A stretch of 43,221 nt of DNA from an uncultured Lysobacterales bacterium (GCA_947258865.1 CAMYKC010000017.1:3324-46544), one strand, 5' to 3'; shown: positions 1-9,801, counted from the stretch's first letter. Numbers and translations are program-made. The notes: generated by a model not told the origin, from the sequence alone.

Positions 1-185
1 TTGCCAATGCGGAACACAACGAAGGCGCCGACATCGATGAATTGAAGGTGGCCACGATCATGGTAGACGAAGGCCCAACTTTCAAGCGCGGGCGCGCCAG
101 GGCCAAGGGCCGTGGAACTCGAATTCTGAAACGGAACAGTCACATCACCGTGACCGTAGCCGACGACAATACGGGACAAGCATAA
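1..185 (+). CDS. rplV: 50S ribosomal protein L22, C-terminal part (cut by window start)
   Basis: The first complete codon is at position 3, and the frame runs to a TAA at 183-185. The visible 60 residues include the conserved L22 tail: a [18 protein letters not shown]-type stretch, then RNSHITV. L22 binds 23S rRNA in the 50S subunit, and its long beta hairpin, part of which is seen here, lines the peptide exit tunnel. The stop codon overlaps the rpsC start by one base (TAATG), which suggests translational coupling. The start lies outside the window. The order L22-S3-L16-L29-S17 is the standard S10 operon arrangement. Confidence 0.97.
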   Translation, partial: ANAEHNEGADIDELKVATIMVDEGPTFKRGRARAKGRGTRILKRNSHITVTVADDNTGQA

Positions 186-862
186 TGGGTCAGAAGGTAC
201 ATCCAACAGGATTCCGGCTTGGCATCGCCAAGGACTGGAACTCAACCTGGTACGCAGAGAAAGCCGACTACGCCGAACAGCTGAAGTCAGATCTTATGGT
301 CCGCGACTACCTGACCAAACGGCTTTCGCAGGCGGCCGTCAGTAGAATTCAGATCGAACGTCCGGCCAAGTCAGCGCGTATCACGATCCACACAGCGCGC
401 CCGGGTATCGTGATCGGCAAAAAAGGCGAGGACATTGAACGCCTTCGCCGCGACGTCAGCCGGTTGATGGGCGTGCCAACGCACATCACCGTCGCCGAGA
501 TTCGCAAGCCTGAACTCGACGCACAACTGGTCGCCGAGGGTATTGCCCAGCAACTGGAGCGCCGCATCATGTTCCGTCGCGCGATGAAGCGCGCTGTCGG
601 CAATTCGATGCGCCTGGGTGCGCTTGGTATCAAGGTCTGCGTCTCAGGCCGGTTGAACGGTGCCGATATCGCCCGCAGTGAATGGTATCGCGAAGGCCGT
701 GTGCCGCTGCATACCTTGCGCGCGGACGTCGATTACGGCCTTTACGAAGCCAAGACCACTTACGGTGTGCTGGGTGTAAAAGTCTGGATCTACAAGGGTG
801 AGGTTTTCAACCTGTATGGTTCGGACGGTGAAAACAAGCGCAACCAGAAGGTTGCCAGCTAG
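185..862 (+). CDS. rpsC: 30S ribosomal protein S3
   Basis: S3 sits in the head of the 30S subunit near the mRNA entry channel. The 225-residue product begins [13 protein letters not shown] and carries the KH-domain signature around [15 protein letters not shown] (about residues 74-88). The conserved [21 protein letters not shown] segment of the C-terminal domain lies at about residues 154-174. Length is close to the usual 220-235. The ATG overlaps the rplV stop by one base, and rplP follows after 11 bases. The C-terminal tail is short and basic, as is common in this family. Confidence 0.98.
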   Translation: MGQKVHPTGFRLGIAKDWNSTWYAEKADYAEQLKSDLMVRDYLTKRLSQAAVSRIQIERPAKSARITIHTARPGIVIGKKGEDIERLRRDVSRLMGVPTHITVAEIRKPELDAQLVAEGIAQQLERRIMFRRAMKRAVGNSMRLGALGIKVCVSGRLNGADIARSEWYREGRVPLHTLRADVDYGLYEAKTTYGVLGVKVWIYKGEVFNLYGSDGENKRNQKVAS

Positions 863-873
863 GAGACAGAATA

Positions 874-1287
874 ATGCTGCAGCCCAAGCGAACAAAATTC
901 AGAAAGCAGCAGAAAGGCCGCAACCGTGGCATGGCGCAAATCGGTAACCGCGTCAGCTTCGGTGAGTATGGTCTGAAGGCGACGACCCGCGGTTTCGTTA
1001 CTGCCCGGCAGATCGAGGCGGCCCGTCGTGCTATTACCCGCTATGTGAAACGTGGCGGCAAGCTGTGGATCCGGGTTTTCCCCGACAAGCCGGTTTCCAA
1101 GAAGCCAGTGGAAGTCCGTATGGGTAAGGGTAAAGGTAATGTTGAATACTGGGTGGCTCCGATCCAGCCGGGCCGCGTGATGTACGAAATCCAGGGTGTG
1201 ACTGAAGAACAGGCCCGGGAAGCGTTTCGTCTCGCATCGGCCAAACTGGCGGTAAGGACCGCCTTCGTCAAGAGGTCTGTGCTGTGA
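874..1287 (+). CDS. rplP: 50S ribosomal protein L16
   Basis: L16 is a late-assembling 50S protein near the peptidyl transferase centre and the A-site tRNA elbow. The 137-residue product starts [20 protein letters not shown], the canonical N terminus. It contains the [21 protein letters not shown] core (about residues 81-101). Length matches the usual 136-138. The preceding AGGAGACAG provides a Shine-Dalgarno site. The stop overlaps the rpmC ATG (TGATG at 1285-1289). Confidence 0.98.
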   Translation: MLQPKRTKFRKQQKGRNRGMAQIGNRVSFGEYGLKATTRGFVTARQIEAARRAITRYVKRGGKLWIRVFPDKPVSKKPVEVRMGKGKGNVEYWVAPIQPGRVMYEIQGVTEEQAREAFRLASAKLAVRTAFVKRSVL

Positions 1288-1490
1288 TGGATGCGCAAGA
1301 ATTGAGAACCAAGAACGAGAACGAACTCCGCGAGGAGCTTTCAGGGCTGTTGAAGGAACAGTTCAACCTGAGAATGCAGCGCGGTATCGGTCAGTTGGCC
1401 ACGCCGCACGACTTGCGTCGGGTGCGCCGGGACATCGCTCGCGTCAAAACCGTGCTGAACGAGAAAACGAAAGAAGGTAATGCATCATGA
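1287..1490 (+). CDS. rpmC: 50S ribosomal protein L29
   Basis: L29 is a small helical 50S protein at the tunnel exit, close to L23. I chose the ATG at 1287, which overlaps the rplP stop, over the in-frame GTG one codon upstream. This gives 67 residues starting [18 protein letters not shown]. The conserved [13 protein letters not shown] and [16 protein letters not shown] segments are present. The stop overlaps the rpsQ start (ATGA at 1487-1490), so this gene is translationally linked on both sides. Confidence 0.96.
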   Translation: MDAQELRTKNENELREELSGLLKEQFNLRMQRGIGQLATPHDLRRVRRDIARVKTVLNEKTKEGNAS

Positions 1491-1747
1491 GTACGACCGA
1501 ATCAGTGAAACGCACCAAGACGGGCCGGGTGACCAGCAACAAGGCTGACAAGACCGTGACTGTAATGCTCGAGCGCCAGGTGAAACACCCTTTGTACGGT
1601 AAGTACATGAAACGCTCGACCAAGGTGCACGCGCATGACGAAGAAAACAGTTGTGCCAAAGGCGACCTGGTTAAGATTTCAGAATGCCGCCCGGTTTCAA
1701 AAACCAAAAGCTGGCGGGTCGTGGAGATTTTGGAGCGCGCCCAGTAA
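1487..1747 (+). CDS. rpsQ: 30S ribosomal protein S17
   Basis: S17 is a primary 16S rRNA binding protein with an OB fold. The 86-residue product has the conserved [14 protein letters not shown] strand (about residues 13-26) and the [19 protein letters not shown] segment (about residues 34-52). It ends [12 protein letters not shown]. Length is typical (80-90). It is the last gene of the S10 block; rplN follows after a 41-base gap in which I see no clear promoter. Confidence 0.97.
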   Translation: MSTTESVKRTKTGRVTSNKADKTVTVMLERQVKHPLYGKYMKRSTKVHAHDEENSCAKGDLVKISECRPVSKTKSWRVVEILERAQ

Positions 1748-1788
1748 GGCCGCGGGCCTGGGGACAAGCGTAGCAGAGGACATCAAAG

Positions 1789-2157
<369 letters not shown>

Positions 2158-2174
2158 ACGGGGGAAGAAGGAAG

Positions 2175-2489
2175 ATGAAACGAATTCGCAAAGGTGACGA
2201 AGTCATCGTGACAACAGGCCGCAGCAAGGGCCAGCGAGGACACGTTCTCCGTGTCGTTGGCGACAAGTTGCTGGTTGAGAATGTCAACATGGTGAAAAAA
2301 CACCAGAAACCAAACCCGGCCCTGAACCAGAGTGGAGGCATTGTGGAGAAGGAATCACCGATCCACCTGTCCAACGTAGCCTTGTACAACCCGGGTACCG
2401 GCAAGGGCGACCGGGTGTCTTTCAAAAACCTGGAAGACGGCCGCAAGGTAAGAATTTTCAATTCCACCGGCGAAGCCGTGGATATTTAA
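2175..2489 (+). CDS. rplX: 50S ribosomal protein L24
   Basis: L24 initiates 50S assembly and sits near the tunnel exit. The 104-residue product opens with a KOW motif ([20 protein letters not shown], about residues 6-25). It contains the usual [12 protein letters not shown] segment (about residues 38-49). Length is typical for the bacterial family. It lies 17 bases after rplN and 10 bases before rplE, within one cotranscribed unit. Confidence 0.97.
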   Translation: MKRIRKGDEVIVTTGRSKGQRGHVLRVVGDKLLVENVNMVKKHQKPNPALNQSGGIVEKESPIHLSNVALYNPGTGKGDRVSFKNLEDGRKVRIFNSTGEAVDI

Positions 2490-2499
2490 GGATAGTCAG

Positions 2500-3042
2500 A
2501 TGTCCAGACTACAGAGTTATTACAAAGAGACCGTGGTGCCCCAGCTGCAGGAAAAATTCAGCTATGGCAACGTCATGGAAGTGCCCAAGGTCACCAAGAT
2601 CACGCTGAACATGGGCGTGGGCGAGGCCGTGGGCGACAAAAAAGTGATGGACCGCGCTGTTGGTGACATGACCGCGATCGCCGGGCAGAAACCTGTGGTA
2701 AGGCTTGCGCGCAAGTCAGTGGCCAGTTTCAAGATTCGCGACGGTTGGCCCGTGGGATGCAAGGTGACCTTGCGCCGCGAGCGCATGTACGAATTTCTCG
2801 ATCGCCTGGTGAATGTCGCCATTCCCCGAATCCGGGATTTTCGCGGACTCAACCGCAAGTCGTTCGACGGCCGCGGTAACTTCAGCATGGGCGTGAAAGA
2901 GCAGATCATGTTTCCCGAAATCGACTACGACCAGATCGATACGATTCGAGGCATGGATATAACGATCACCACCAATGCGAAGAACGACGAAGAGGCGCTG
3001 GCTCTGCTGCAGGCGTTCAACTTCCCGTTCAAAGACAAGTAA
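2500..3042 (+). CDS. rplE: 50S ribosomal protein L5
   Basis: L5 binds 5S rRNA and contacts the P-site tRNA. The 180-residue product carries the [15 protein letters not shown] motif (about residues 29-43), the [13 protein letters not shown] segment, and the [10 protein letters not shown] loop (about residues 109-118). Length matches the family (178-180). It is followed by rpsN after 14 bases. In E. coli this start region is the S8 operator of the spc operon; I did not find a confident equivalent fold by eye. Confidence 0.98.
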   Translation: MSRLQSYYKETVVPQLQEKFSYGNVMEVPKVTKITLNMGVGEAVGDKKVMDRAVGDMTAIAGQKPVVRLARKSVASFKIRDGWPVGCKVTLRRERMYEFLDRLVNVAIPRIRDFRGLNRKSFDGRGNFSMGVKEQIMFPEIDYDQIDTIRGMDITITTNAKNDEEALALLQAFNFPFKDK

Positions 3043-3056
3043 GGACAGGAATCACG

Positions 3057-3362
3057 ATGGCAAAAGTATCAATGATCAATCGCGAGAAGCGCCGCACCAA
3101 ACTGGTGGCCAGGTTCGCCAGGAAGCGCGCAGAGCTCAAAGCGATTATTTCTAACCCGGAAGTCAGTTTCGAGGAGCAGCAGGATGCAATGTTCAGGCTG
3201 CAGAAACTGCCCCGTGATTCGAGCCCGGTGCGTCAGCGCAACCGGTGCGCTATCTCCGGCCGTCCGCGCGGTTTTTACCGCAAATTCGGATTGGGCCGTA
3301 ACAAGTTGCGTGAAGCAGCCATGCGCGGTGATGTACCCGGTCTGCGCAAGGCCAGCTGGTAG
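3057..3362 (+). CDS. rpsN: 30S ribosomal protein S14, zinc-independent form
   Basis: S14 is a 30S head protein. The product has 101 residues, the length of the long cysteine-poor form found in Proteobacteria. It lacks the CxxC zinc ribbon of the short form; the only cysteine is in [15 protein letters not shown] (about residues 79-93). The C terminus ends [22 protein letters not shown], close to the E. coli protein. The ribosome binding site AGGACAGG precedes the start. Confidence 0.97.
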   Translation: MAKVSMINREKRRTKLVARFARKRAELKAIISNPEVSFEEQQDAMFRLQKLPRDSSPVRQRNRCAISGRPRGFYRKFGLGRNKLREAAMRGDVPGLRKASW

Positions 3363-3377
3363 AGAGGAAACGAAAAC

Positions 3378-3773
3378 ATGAGCATGAGCGACCCCATTTC
3401 GGACATGCTGACGCGTATTCGCAACGCCCAGGCGGTGCAGAAAACGACAGTCAATATCCCGGCTTCCAAGGTGAAGACGGGTATCGCCAAAGTCCTGAAG
3501 GAAGAAGGCTATATCAGTGACTTCCGTGACTCGGATGTCGACGGCAAACCGGCGCTTGAAATCACGCTCAAGTACTTGCAGGGCAAGGGCGTTATCGAAA
3601 CGCTGAAGCGCTCCAGCCGTCCAGGCCTGCGTCTGTATCGAGGCAAGGATGATTTGCCCAGGATCCAGAACGGTCTTGGTATCGCAGTGGTGAGCACGTC
3701 ACAAGGCATTATGACGGACGTTGCTGCACGAGCTGTCGGGCAGGGCGGTGAAATCCTGTGCATCGTGACGTGA
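3378..3773 (+). CDS. rpsH: 30S ribosomal protein S8
   Basis: S8 is a primary 16S rRNA binder and, in E. coli, the translational repressor of the spc operon. The 131-residue product has [14 protein letters not shown] near the N terminus and the C-terminal [25 protein letters not shown] motif (split here at about residues 107-115 and 116-130). Two in-frame ATGs exist, at 3378 and 3384. The GAGGAA at about 3364 is better spaced for the first. The gene lies 15 bases after rpsN and 25 before rplF. Confidence 0.97.
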   Translation: MSMSDPISDMLTRIRNAQAVQKTTVNIPASKVKTGIAKVLKEEGYISDFRDSDVDGKPALEITLKYLQGKGVIETLKRSSRPGLRLYRGKDDLPRIQNGLGIAVVSTSQGIMTDVAARAVGQGGEILCIVT

Positions 3774-3798
3774 TGCGGTTGAGGATTGGGAGAATAAC

Positions 3799-4175
3799 AT
3801 GTCACGTATAGCGAAAACCCCGATTGAATTGCCCTCCGGTGTTGATATCAGCATCAAGGACAGTGAAGTCAAAGTGAAGGGCCCGAAAGGAAATCTTTCT
3901 CTCCAGTTGCACTCGAATGTAAACCTGGAACAGGAAGAAAAAACCATCGTTGTGAAGCCGGCGAGTGATTCCGATATCCCGATGGCCGGAACCTTCCAGG
4001 CATTTCGATCGAGGCGCCAAGTCAGACGGAACTGGTGGTCAGGGGTTGTGACAAGCAGCAGGTCGGCCAGGTTGCTTCGGAAATCCGGGCGTTCCGTCCA
4101 CCGGAGCCTTACAAGGGCAAGGGTGTTCGGTATTCAGACGAACGCGTGGTGCGCAAAGAGGCCAAGAAAGCCTGA
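3799..4175 (+). pseudogene. rplF: 50S ribosomal protein L6, internally deleted and frameshifted
   Basis: L6 binds 23S rRNA near the sarcin-ricin loop and is normally about 177 residues. Here the first 65 residues are normal (MSRIAKTPIELPSG... to MAGT). At about 3991-3995 the sequence jumps, in the next frame, to [14 protein letters not shown]. From there it continues through the conserved [16 protein letters not shown] to a TGA at 4173-4175. Compared with E. coli L6, about 49 residues (roughly 68-116) are missing, and the loss is not a multiple of three. By this alignment it is about 148 bases. Read straight through, the first frame gives a nonsense tail ending at 4185 (128 residues). Both halves are otherwise well conserved and show no decay. 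That pattern suits an assembly deletion or a very recent mutation better than an old pseudogene. Confidence 0.93.
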
Positions 4176-4227
4176 CGTCCGCTAACAGGACGCTTTCTTG
4201 ATAGCCAGAGAATACGAGGAATTAGAG

Positions 4228-4584
4228 ATGGATAAGAAAAAGGCAGCACGCCTGCGCAGGGCCAGAAAAACCCGCGCGCATATTCGCCGCCTTGGCAAGC
4301 CCCGGCTGACGGTTTACCGCAGCGGACGGCATATTTACGCCCAGGTCATCAGCTCAGAAGACGGCAACGTGATAGCGGCGGCATCAACATTGCAGAAGGA
4401 CTTGAAGTCTGATTTGAAAAGCACTTCCAACAAGGAAGCAGCGGCAGCTGTGGGCAAGGCCGTTGCCGAAAAAGCAGTCAAGGCCGGTATCAAGGATGTT
4501 GCGTTTGACCGCTCCGGTTACCGTTACCACGGGCGCCTCAAGGAACTGGCGGACGCCGCACGCGAAGTCGGATTGAACTTCTAA
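4228..4584 (+). CDS. rplR: 50S ribosomal protein L18
   Basis: L18 binds 5S rRNA together with L5 and L25. I place the start at the ATG at 4228 ([20 protein letters not shown]), preceded by GAGGAATTAGAG. An upstream in-frame extension to 4198 begins inside sequence just past rplF and does not resemble L18. The resulting 118 residues match the family norm (117-120). The C-terminal [26 protein letters not shown] segment is canonical (split at about residues 93-105 and 106-118). Confidence 0.97.
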   Translation: MDKKKAARLRRARKTRAHIRRLGKPRLTVYRSGRHIYAQVISSEDGNVIAAASTLQKDLKSDLKSTSNKEAAAAVGKAVAEKAVKAGIKDVAFDRSGYRYHGRLKELADAAREVGLNF

Positions 4585-4600
4585 TTACAGGGTAAGAATC

Positions 4601-5113
4601 ATGGCGAATATGGACAAAGACTCAGGCGACGGCCTGCTTGAAAAACTGGTAGCCGTCAATCGTGTGGCCAAGGTGGTCAAGGGTGGACGGATTTTCGGTT
4701 TTACCGCCCTGAGCGTGGTTGGCGATGGCAACGGCAAGATTGGATTCGGATATGGCAAGGCGCGTGAAGTACCCGTCGCCATTCAGAAATCCATGGAGAA
4801 AGCGCGCCGTAACATGGTCAACATTTCATTACGGGACGGCACGCTTTGGCATGCCGTAAAAAGCAGCCATGCGGGATCGCGCATTTACATGCAGCCGGCT
4901 TCTGAGGGTACCGGCGTCATCGCCGGTGGCGCCATGCGCGCCGTTCTTGAGACGGTTGGGGTGCGAAACGTACTGGCCAAAAGCGTGGGTTCCAACAATC
5001 CCATCAACCTGGTACGAGCCACAATCAAAGGGCTGCAGGCCATGCAGAGCCCGGAATCGGTGGCGGCCAAACGTGGCAAGTCAGTTGACGACATTATGGC
5101 GAACGTTGGGTAA
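4601..5113 (+). CDS. rpsE: 30S ribosomal protein S5
   Basis: S5 is a 30S protein involved in decoding fidelity and mRNA unwinding at the entry channel. The 170-residue product carries the double-stranded RNA binding-like N-terminal domain with [16 protein letters not shown] and the [18 protein letters not shown] loop (about residues 47-64). The C-terminal domain has [22 protein letters not shown]. Length is typical (165-175). It starts 16 bases after rplR, and rpmD begins 5 bases after its stop. Confidence 0.98.
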   Translation: MANMDKDSGDGLLEKLVAVNRVAKVVKGGRIFGFTALSVVGDGNGKIGFGYGKAREVPVAIQKSMEKARRNMVNISLRDGTLWHAVKSSHAGSRIYMQPASEGTGVIAGGAMRAVLETVGVRNVLAKSVGSNNPINLVRATIKGLQAMQSPESVAAKRGKSVDDIMANVG

Positions 5114-5118
5114 GGACA

Positions 5119-5313
5119 ATGGCTAAGAAGAAAAAGCAGATAAAAGTAACACTGGTTCGTTCGCCGATTGGATTCCAGCCGAAACACCGCGAATGCGTTC
5201 GCGGGCTGGGACTGAAGCGCATGCACCAGACGGTCGTGCTCGAGGACACTCCGTCCATTCGCGGCATGGTGAACAAGATCGATTACATGGTACGAGTCGA
5301 TGAAGCTGAATGA
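5119..5313 (+). CDS. rpmD: 50S ribosomal protein L30
   Basis: L30 is a small 50S protein. The 64-residue product has [23 protein letters not shown] at its core (about residues 9-31) and [12 protein letters not shown] near the end, the usual bacterial L30 pattern. Its 3' end overlaps the start of rplO by 14 bases in a different frame, an unusually long but believable coupling. AAGGACA precedes the ATG. Confidence 0.95.
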   Translation: MAKKKKQIKVTLVRSPIGFQPKHRECVRGLGLKRMHQTVVLEDTPSIRGMVNKIDYMVRVDEAE

Positions 5314-5731
5314 ATTGAGCCCGGCAGCGGGCAGCAAAAAGAACCGCAAGCGTGTGGGCCGTGGTATCGGTTCCGGTGTTGGCAAAACAGCGGGTCGGGG
5401 CCACAAGGGCCAGAAATCGCGTTCAGGCGGGTACCACAAGGTAGGTTTCGAAGGCGGCCAGATGCCTTTGCAGCGCCGCTTGCCCAAGCGTGGATTTGCT
5501 TCGCGCACGGCACGTTACAACAAAGAAGTGCGTTTGTACCAGATTGAGGTCATGAAGGCTGACGTGATCGATCTCGAAACACTGAAATCCGAGAAAATCG
5601 TGGGCCACGATGCGCGCAAGGTGAAAGTGATCAACACCGGCGAGCTCACTCGTGCAATCACCATTAAGGGTCTGGCTGTCACCAAGGGTGCACAGGCCGC
5701 GATTGAAGCTGCCGGAGGCAAGGTAGAGTAA
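5300..5731 (+). CDS. rplO: 50S ribosomal protein L15
   Basis: L15 is a late-assembling 50S protein. The 143-residue product begins [20 protein letters not shown]. It has the glycine- and basic-rich [20 protein letters not shown] tail that threads into 23S rRNA (about residues 20-39). The [17 protein letters not shown] motif follows (about residues 50-66). Length is normal. The start lies inside rpmD and the stop (TAATG) overlaps the secY ATG, so the three genes are translationally chained. Confidence 0.97.
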   Translation: MKLNELSPAAGSKKNRKRVGRGIGSGVGKTAGRGHKGQKSRSGGYHKVGFEGGQMPLQRRLPKRGFASRTARYNKEVRLYQIEVMKADVIDLETLKSEKIVGHDARKVKVINTGELTRAITIKGLAVTKGAQAAIEAAGGKVE

Positions 5732-7074
5732 TGGCTCGCTCCCCGTCACAAATGGCGGAAACGCTGGGCGGATTGGGTCGCCTGACCGAATTGCGGCAGC
5801 GCTTGCTGTTCGTGTTCATGGCGTTGATCATTTATCGCATCGGTACGTTCATCCCGGTGCCCGGCGTCAACCCTCAGGCTCTGCTGCAGTTCATGAATTC
5901 GCAGCAGGGCACGATCGTGGACGTCTTCAACCTGTTCACGGGCGGTGCACTGGAGCGTTTTTCCCTGTTTGCACTTGGCGTGATGCCATACATTTCTGCG
6001 TCCATCATCATGCAATTGATGAGCAGCGCCGTTCCCCAGTTGCAGCAATTGAAGAAAGAGGGTTCGACCGGACGCCAGAAAATCACGCAATACACCCGGA
6101 ATTTTACGGTGATCCTCGCGGCCGTCCAGGCTGGTGGCGTGGCTTTTGCGTTGCAGGGTCAGTCCACTGTTGTATTGCAGCCTGGCTTTGGTTTCCTGTT
6201 TACCGCAATGGTTTCACTCACCGCCGGGACAATTTTCCTGATGTGGCTGGGCGAACAGATTACCGAGCGCGGTGTGGGTAACGGTATTTCACTGATCATC
6301 TTCGCCGGCATCGTGGCCGGGCTTCCCCGCGCGGTGGCGGGGACCCTGGAACTGGTGAACACCGGGCAGTTGAGCATTCCGGCAACCCTGATCATTCTCA
6401 CGCTGATTCTGGCTGTCATTTATTTCATCGTGCGGGTAGAGCGCGGGCAGCGCCGAATCACGGTAAATTATGCGCAGCGCCAGGGCCGCGTTGCTTATCA
6501 GAACCAGTCTACGCATTTGCCATTGAAGGTGAATATGTCCGGTGTTATCCCGGCCATTTTCGCTTCCAGTATCGTGATATTCCCGTCTACCCTGGCCACC
6601 TGGTTCAGCGGTTCGGAAGGTCTGTCTTTCCTGACGGATGTGTCGGCAGCCCTGACCCCGGGCAACCTGGCGTACACCATTCTGTTTTCAGGCCTGATCA
6701 TTTTCTTCTGTTTCTTCTATACCGCAATGGTATTCAATTCGAAAGAAACAGCGGATAACCTGAAGCGTTCAGGCGCCTTCATACCGGGAATCCGGCCCGG
6801 GCGCCAGACAGCTGAATATATCGACCACGTGCTGACTCGCCTGACCATGGTGGGTTCCATTTACCTGGTGGCGGTCTGCTTGTTGCCGGACATATTCAGG
6901 GTGCTTTGGCAGGTGCCGTTTTATTTTGGCGGTACTTCGGTGCTGATCGTTGTGGTCGTCATCATGGACTTCATCGCTCAAATTCAGGCGCACCTGATTT
7001 CGCACCAGTATGACAGCCTGATGAAGAAGGCGAACCTGAAGTCTTACGGGCGCTCGGGAGTCGTCCGGAGATGA
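5731..7074 (+). CDS. secY: Preprotein translocase subunit SecY
   Basis: SecY is the channel subunit of the inner-membrane SecYEG translocon. The 447-residue product has ten evident hydrophobic segments. Family motifs include [13 protein letters not shown] (about residues 32-44), the [15 protein letters not shown] stretch (about residues 181-195), and the cytosolic loop [11 protein letters not shown] (about residues 241-251). [13 protein letters not shown] follows at about residues 347-359. Length is typical (435-450). Its ATG overlaps the rplO stop. Position between rplO and rpmJ is the standard gammaproteobacterial order. Confidence 0.98.
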   Translation: MARSPSQMAETLGGLGRLTELRQRLLFVFMALIIYRIGTFIPVPGVNPQALLQFMNSQQGTIVDVFNLFTGGALERFSLFALGVMPYISASIIMQLMSSAVPQLQQLKKEGSTGRQKITQYTRNFTVILAAVQAGGVAFALQGQSTVVLQPGFGFLFTAMVSLTAGTIFLMWLGEQITERGVGNGISLIIFAGIVAGLPRAVAGTLELVNTGQLSIPATLIILTLILAVIYFIVRVERGQRRITVNYAQRQGRVAYQNQSTHLPLKVNMSGVIPAIFASSIVIFPSTLATWFSGSEGLSFLTDVSAALTPGNLAYTILFSGLIIFFCFFYTAMVFNSKETADNLKRSGAFIPGIRPGRQTAEYIDHVLTRLTMVGSIYLVAVCLLPDIFRVLWQVPFYFGGTSVLIVVVVIMDFIAQIQAHLISHQYDSLMKKANLKSYGRSGVVRR

Positions 7075-7096
7075 TGAGATTTTATGGAGATAAGAG

Positions 7097-7210
7097 ATGA
7101 AAGTGCAGGCTTCAATAAAAAAGATCTGCCGTAACTGCAAAATCGTGCGCCGCAAGGGTGTGTTGTACGTGATATGCAGTGAGAAAAAGCACAAGCAGCG
7201 GCAAGGCTGA
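7097..7210 (+). CDS. rpmJ: 50S ribosomal protein L36, zinc-binding form
   Basis: This 37-residue gene is too short for routine gene calls but is clear by eye. It reads [20 protein letters not shown] and ends [10 protein letters not shown], with the L36 zinc ribbon ligands Cys11, Cys14, Cys27 and His32 intact. TGGAGATAAGAG upstream supplies a ribosome binding site. It lies 22 bases after secY, its conserved place at the end of the spc operon. L36 is the last protein added to the 50S subunit. Confidence 0.95.
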   Translation: MKVQASIKKICRNCKIVRRKGVLYVICSEKKHKQRQG

Positions 7211-7250
7211 CGGCAGGCGATCGCCGGTAGAAAGCAAATAAATTCACGCT

Positions 7251-7278
7251 TTTACCGGAACTTTGGATTAGATATAAT
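7251..7278 (+). promoter_or_regulatory. Probable sigma-70 promoter of the alpha operon
   Basis: A perfect TATAAT at 7273-7278 lies 16 bases after TTTACC at 7251-7256 (4 of 6 matches to TTGACA), in the spacer between rpmJ and rpsM. Transcription would start near 7285, about 40 bases before the rpsM ATG. This is a sequence match only. Read-through from the spc genes is also likely, because no strong terminator separates them. Confidence 0.65.
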
Positions 7279-7323
7279 GTGCTGTTAACATTCGCGGCAC
7301 CAAGCTGACAGGAGTTTAAGAGT

Positions 7324-7680
7324 ATGGCTCGTATTGCAGGAGTCAACATACCGGTTCAGAAGCACACATGGGTGGGCTTAACGCATATCTATGGTATCGG
7401 GAGAACCCGCGCCTTCCAGATTTGCGATGCAGCCGGGGTTGCCCCCGAAACAAAAATAAGGGATCTGACTGAGTCGGAAATCGAAGGCATCCGTGCAGCA
7501 ATCGGCAGGATCCCGGTCGAGGGTGACCTGCGCCGCGAAGTGGCAATGAACATCAAGCGTTTGATGGACCTCGGTTGTTACCGTGGCCTGCGGCACCGTC
7601 GCGGTCTGCCGGTTCGCGGTCAGCAAACGAAGACAAACGCACGCACCCGTAAAGGGCCGCGCCGTCCCATCAAGCGTTAA
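7324..7680 (+). CDS. rpsM: 30S ribosomal protein S13
   Basis: S13 forms intersubunit bridges from the 30S head. The 118-residue product begins [20 protein letters not shown] and has the [13 protein letters not shown] helix-turn segment (about residues 22-34). The basic tail [20 protein letters not shown] is at about residues 90-109. Length is exactly normal. CAGGAGTTTAAG provides the ribosome binding site. It is the first gene of the alpha operon. Confidence 0.98.
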   Translation: MARIAGVNIPVQKHTWVGLTHIYGIGRTRAFQICDAAGVAPETKIRDLTESEIEGIRAAIGRIPVEGDLRREVAMNIKRLMDLGCYRGLRHRRGLPVRGQQTKTNARTRKGPRRPIKR

Positions 7681-7695
7681 ACAACGGAAATACCT

Positions 7696-8079
7696 ATGGC
7701 AAAGCCAACCCGAAAAAAGAAGGTAAAAAAGACTGTCGTGGACGGAATCGCCCACGTGCATGCGTCCTTCAACAACACGATCATCACGATTACCGACAGG
7801 CAGGGTAATGCCCTGTCATGGGCAACCGCTGGTGGTGCAGGCTTCCGCGGATCACGCAAAAGCACGCCTTTTGCTGCGCAGGTCGCTGCCGAAACAGCAG
7901 GCCGCGCCGCACTGGACTACGGCCTCAAAAACCTCGATGTCCGGGTTAAAGGCCCCGGGCCCGGCCGCGAGTCATCCGTCCGGGCGCTGCATGCGGTGGG
8001 GTACAAGATTACGAACATTACTGACGTGACGCCGATTCCGCATAACGGCTGCCGTCCGCCGAAAAAACGTCGCGTCTGA
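7696..8079 (+). CDS. rpsK: 30S ribosomal protein S11
   Basis: S11 lies on the 30S platform near the E-site codon. The 127-residue product has [20 protein letters not shown] (about residues 22-41), followed by [14 protein letters not shown]. The C-terminal [15 protein letters not shown] is the signature tail. Length matches the family. It starts 15 bases after rpsM and ends 14 bases before rpsD. Confidence 0.98.
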   Translation: MAKPTRKKKVKKTVVDGIAHVHASFNNTIITITDRQGNALSWATAGGAGFRGSRKSTPFAAQVAAETAGRAALDYGLKNLDVRVKGPGPGRESSVRALHAVGYKITNITDVTPIPHNGCRPPKKRRV

Positions 8080-8093
8080 GTGGAGTAAACAGA

Positions 8094-8720
8094 ATGGCAA
8101 GATATATCGGTCCCACCTGCAAACTGGCTCGCCGCGAAGGCGTCGACCTGGAGCTGAAAAGCCCCGCACGCGGACTTGAATCCAAGTGCAAGCTGAATCA
8201 GCTGCCTGGGCAGCATGGTTCATCACGTCGGGTGCGCCTGTCGGATTACGCTTTGCAGTTGCGTGAAAAGCAGAAAGTGCGCCGGGTTTACGGCATCCTG
8301 GAGCGGCAGTTTCGTAACTATTACAAGCTTGCAGCCAAGCAGAGAGGCGCTACGGGTGAAAACCTGCTGCTTCTTCTTGAAAGCCGGCTCGATAATGTCG
8401 TGTACCGCATGGGTTTTGCCGTGACCCGTGCACAGGCGCGCCAGATGGTGTCGCACAAGAGCATCTCGGTGAATGGCCAATTGGTCAACATTCCTTCCTA
8501 TCGCGTCAAACCGGACGATGTCGTGGCGGTTCGTGAAAAAGCGAAAAACCAGCTGCGTGTGAAGGAAGCCATTGCGTTGAGCCAGGAAATGGGCCTTGTT
8601 CCAGCATGGATGGAGGTCGATTCCAAGAAAATGGAAGGCGTTTTCAAGGCTTTTCCGGACCGCGCAGAATTGTCAGCGGACATTAACGAGAATCTGATCG
8701 TAGAGCTGTACTCCAAGTAA
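8094..8720 (+). CDS. rpsD: 30S ribosomal protein S4
   Basis: S4 nucleates 30S body assembly and, in E. coli, represses the alpha operon by binding the rpsM leader. The 208-residue product begins [19 protein letters not shown]. It has the S4 RNA-binding domain around [20 protein letters not shown] (about residues 96-115) with [17 protein letters not shown] (about residues 119-135). Length is normal (206-208). A 94-base spacer with a hairpin separates it from rpoA. Confidence 0.98.
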   Translation: MARYIGPTCKLARREGVDLELKSPARGLESKCKLNQLPGQHGSSRRVRLSDYALQLREKQKVRRVYGILERQFRNYYKLAAKQRGATGENLLLLLESRLDNVVYRMGFAVTRAQARQMVSHKSISVNGQLVNIPSYRVKPDDVVAVREKAKNQLRVKEAIALSQEMGLVPAWMEVDSKKMEGVFKAFPDRAELSADINENLIVELYSK

Positions 8721-8751
8721 GTATCGACATACAAGCTTTTTTCAGATTAGT

Positions 8752-8771
8752 GCTGGGGCTTTTGCCTCAGC
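8752..8771 (+). other. Hairpin between rpsD and rpoA
   Basis: GCTGGGGC at 8752-8759 and GCCTCAGC at 8764-8771 can form an eight-pair stem (one G-U pair) with a TTTT loop. It lies 43 bases before the rpoA ATG. No T-run follows, so it is not a convincing terminator. A processing site or a translational element for rpoA would fit the position, but this is inference. Confidence 0.5.
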
Positions 8772-8814
8772 GACCAGGAACACATCAGAAACATTATTTG
8801 CGAGGGCGATCCCT

Positions 8815-9801
8815 ATGATGGGTGTTATAGATCAAATGCTTAGGCCCAGCGCGGTGGGCGTTGACGAAGTCAACCCAAACCGGGCAAGAATTACCCTGGA
8901 ACCACTCGAACGTGGATTCGGCCACACACTGGGTAATGCACTCAGGCGCGTGCTGCTGTCATCCATCCCGGGTTGCGCCATTGTCGAAGTCGAGATGGAT
9001 GGAGTCCTGCATGAATACACGGCTGTCGAAGGCCTGCAGGAAGACATCATTGAAGTTCTGTTGAACCTCAAGGGCATCGCACTTCGCATGCACGAACGCG
9101 AAGAGGCTGTCCTGACCCTGAACAAATCAGGATCGGGTCCGGTCACTGCCGGTGATATCCAGGTCGATCACACGGTCGAAGTGGTCAACCCTGAGCACGT
9201 GATCTGCAACCTGACCCAGGATGGCAGCATCAATATGCGTATCAAGGTATCCCGCGGCGTGGGCTATCAACCGGCCGCGCAACTTACCATTGGGGAGCAG
9301 GAGAGCCGTCCAATTGGCCGATTGCAGCTGGACGCTTCATTCTGTCCAGTCCGGAAGGTCGCTTACTCGGTTGACGCGGCGCGTGTTGAACAGAGGACCA
9401 ACCTGGATAAGCTGATTCTCGATATCGAGACGAACGGCACCATGGATTGTGAAGGTGCGGTAAAATTGGCCGCCAACATCCTCGCCGACCAGCTGTCGGT
9501 ATTCGTGGACTTCAAGGCTCGACAGGTCGTGGAAATTGAGGAGAAAGAACAGGAAATTGATCCGGTTCTGCTCCGCCCCATCGACGACCTGGAACTGACC
9601 GTCCGTTCTGCGAACTGCCTCAAGGCGGAAAGCATCCTGTACATTGGCGATCTCGTGCAGCGCACTGAAGTCGAATTGCTGAAAACGCCAAACCTGGGAA
9701 AGAAATCCCTGACGGAGATCAAGGACGTATTGGCGTCACATGACCTCTCGCTGGGCATGAAACTGGAAAACTGGCCGCCGGAGAGCCTGATCAGCGCTTG
9801 A
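8815..9801 (+). CDS. rpoA: DNA-directed RNA polymerase subunit alpha
   Basis: The alpha dimer scaffolds RNA polymerase assembly, and its C-terminal domain contacts UP elements and activators. The 328-residue product has the N-terminal signature [20 protein letters not shown] (about residues 28-47). The linker is near residues 236-249. The C-terminal domain contains [20 protein letters not shown] and [19 protein letters not shown], nearly identical to E. coli. Two adjacent ATGs (8815, 8818) are possible starts. GAGGG upstream suits either. Length is typical (325-330). Confidence 0.98.
   Translation: MMGVIDQMLRPSAVGVDEVNPNRARITLEPLERGFGHTLGNALRRVLLSSIPGCAIVEVEMDGVLHEYTAVEGLQEDIIEVLLNLKGIALRMHEREEAVLTLNKSGSGPVTAGDIQVDHTVEVVNPEHVICNLTQDGSINMRIKVSRGVGYQPAAQLTIGEQESRPIGRLQLDASFCPVRKVAYSVDAARVEQRTNLDKLILDIETNGTMDCEGAVKLAANILADQLSVFVDFKARQVVEIEEKEQEIDPVLLRPIDDLELTVRSANCLKAESILYIGDLVQRTEVELLKTPNLGKKSLTEIKDVLASHDLSLGMKLENWPPESLISA

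Noticed and set aside
4198-4227. Ten-residue N-terminal extension of L18
   Set aside because: It does not resemble L18, and a good ribosome binding site precedes the ATG at 4228.
7211-7230. GGCGATCGCC palindrome after rpmJ as a spc terminator
   Set aside because: It is self-complementary without a proper loop, and no T-run follows.
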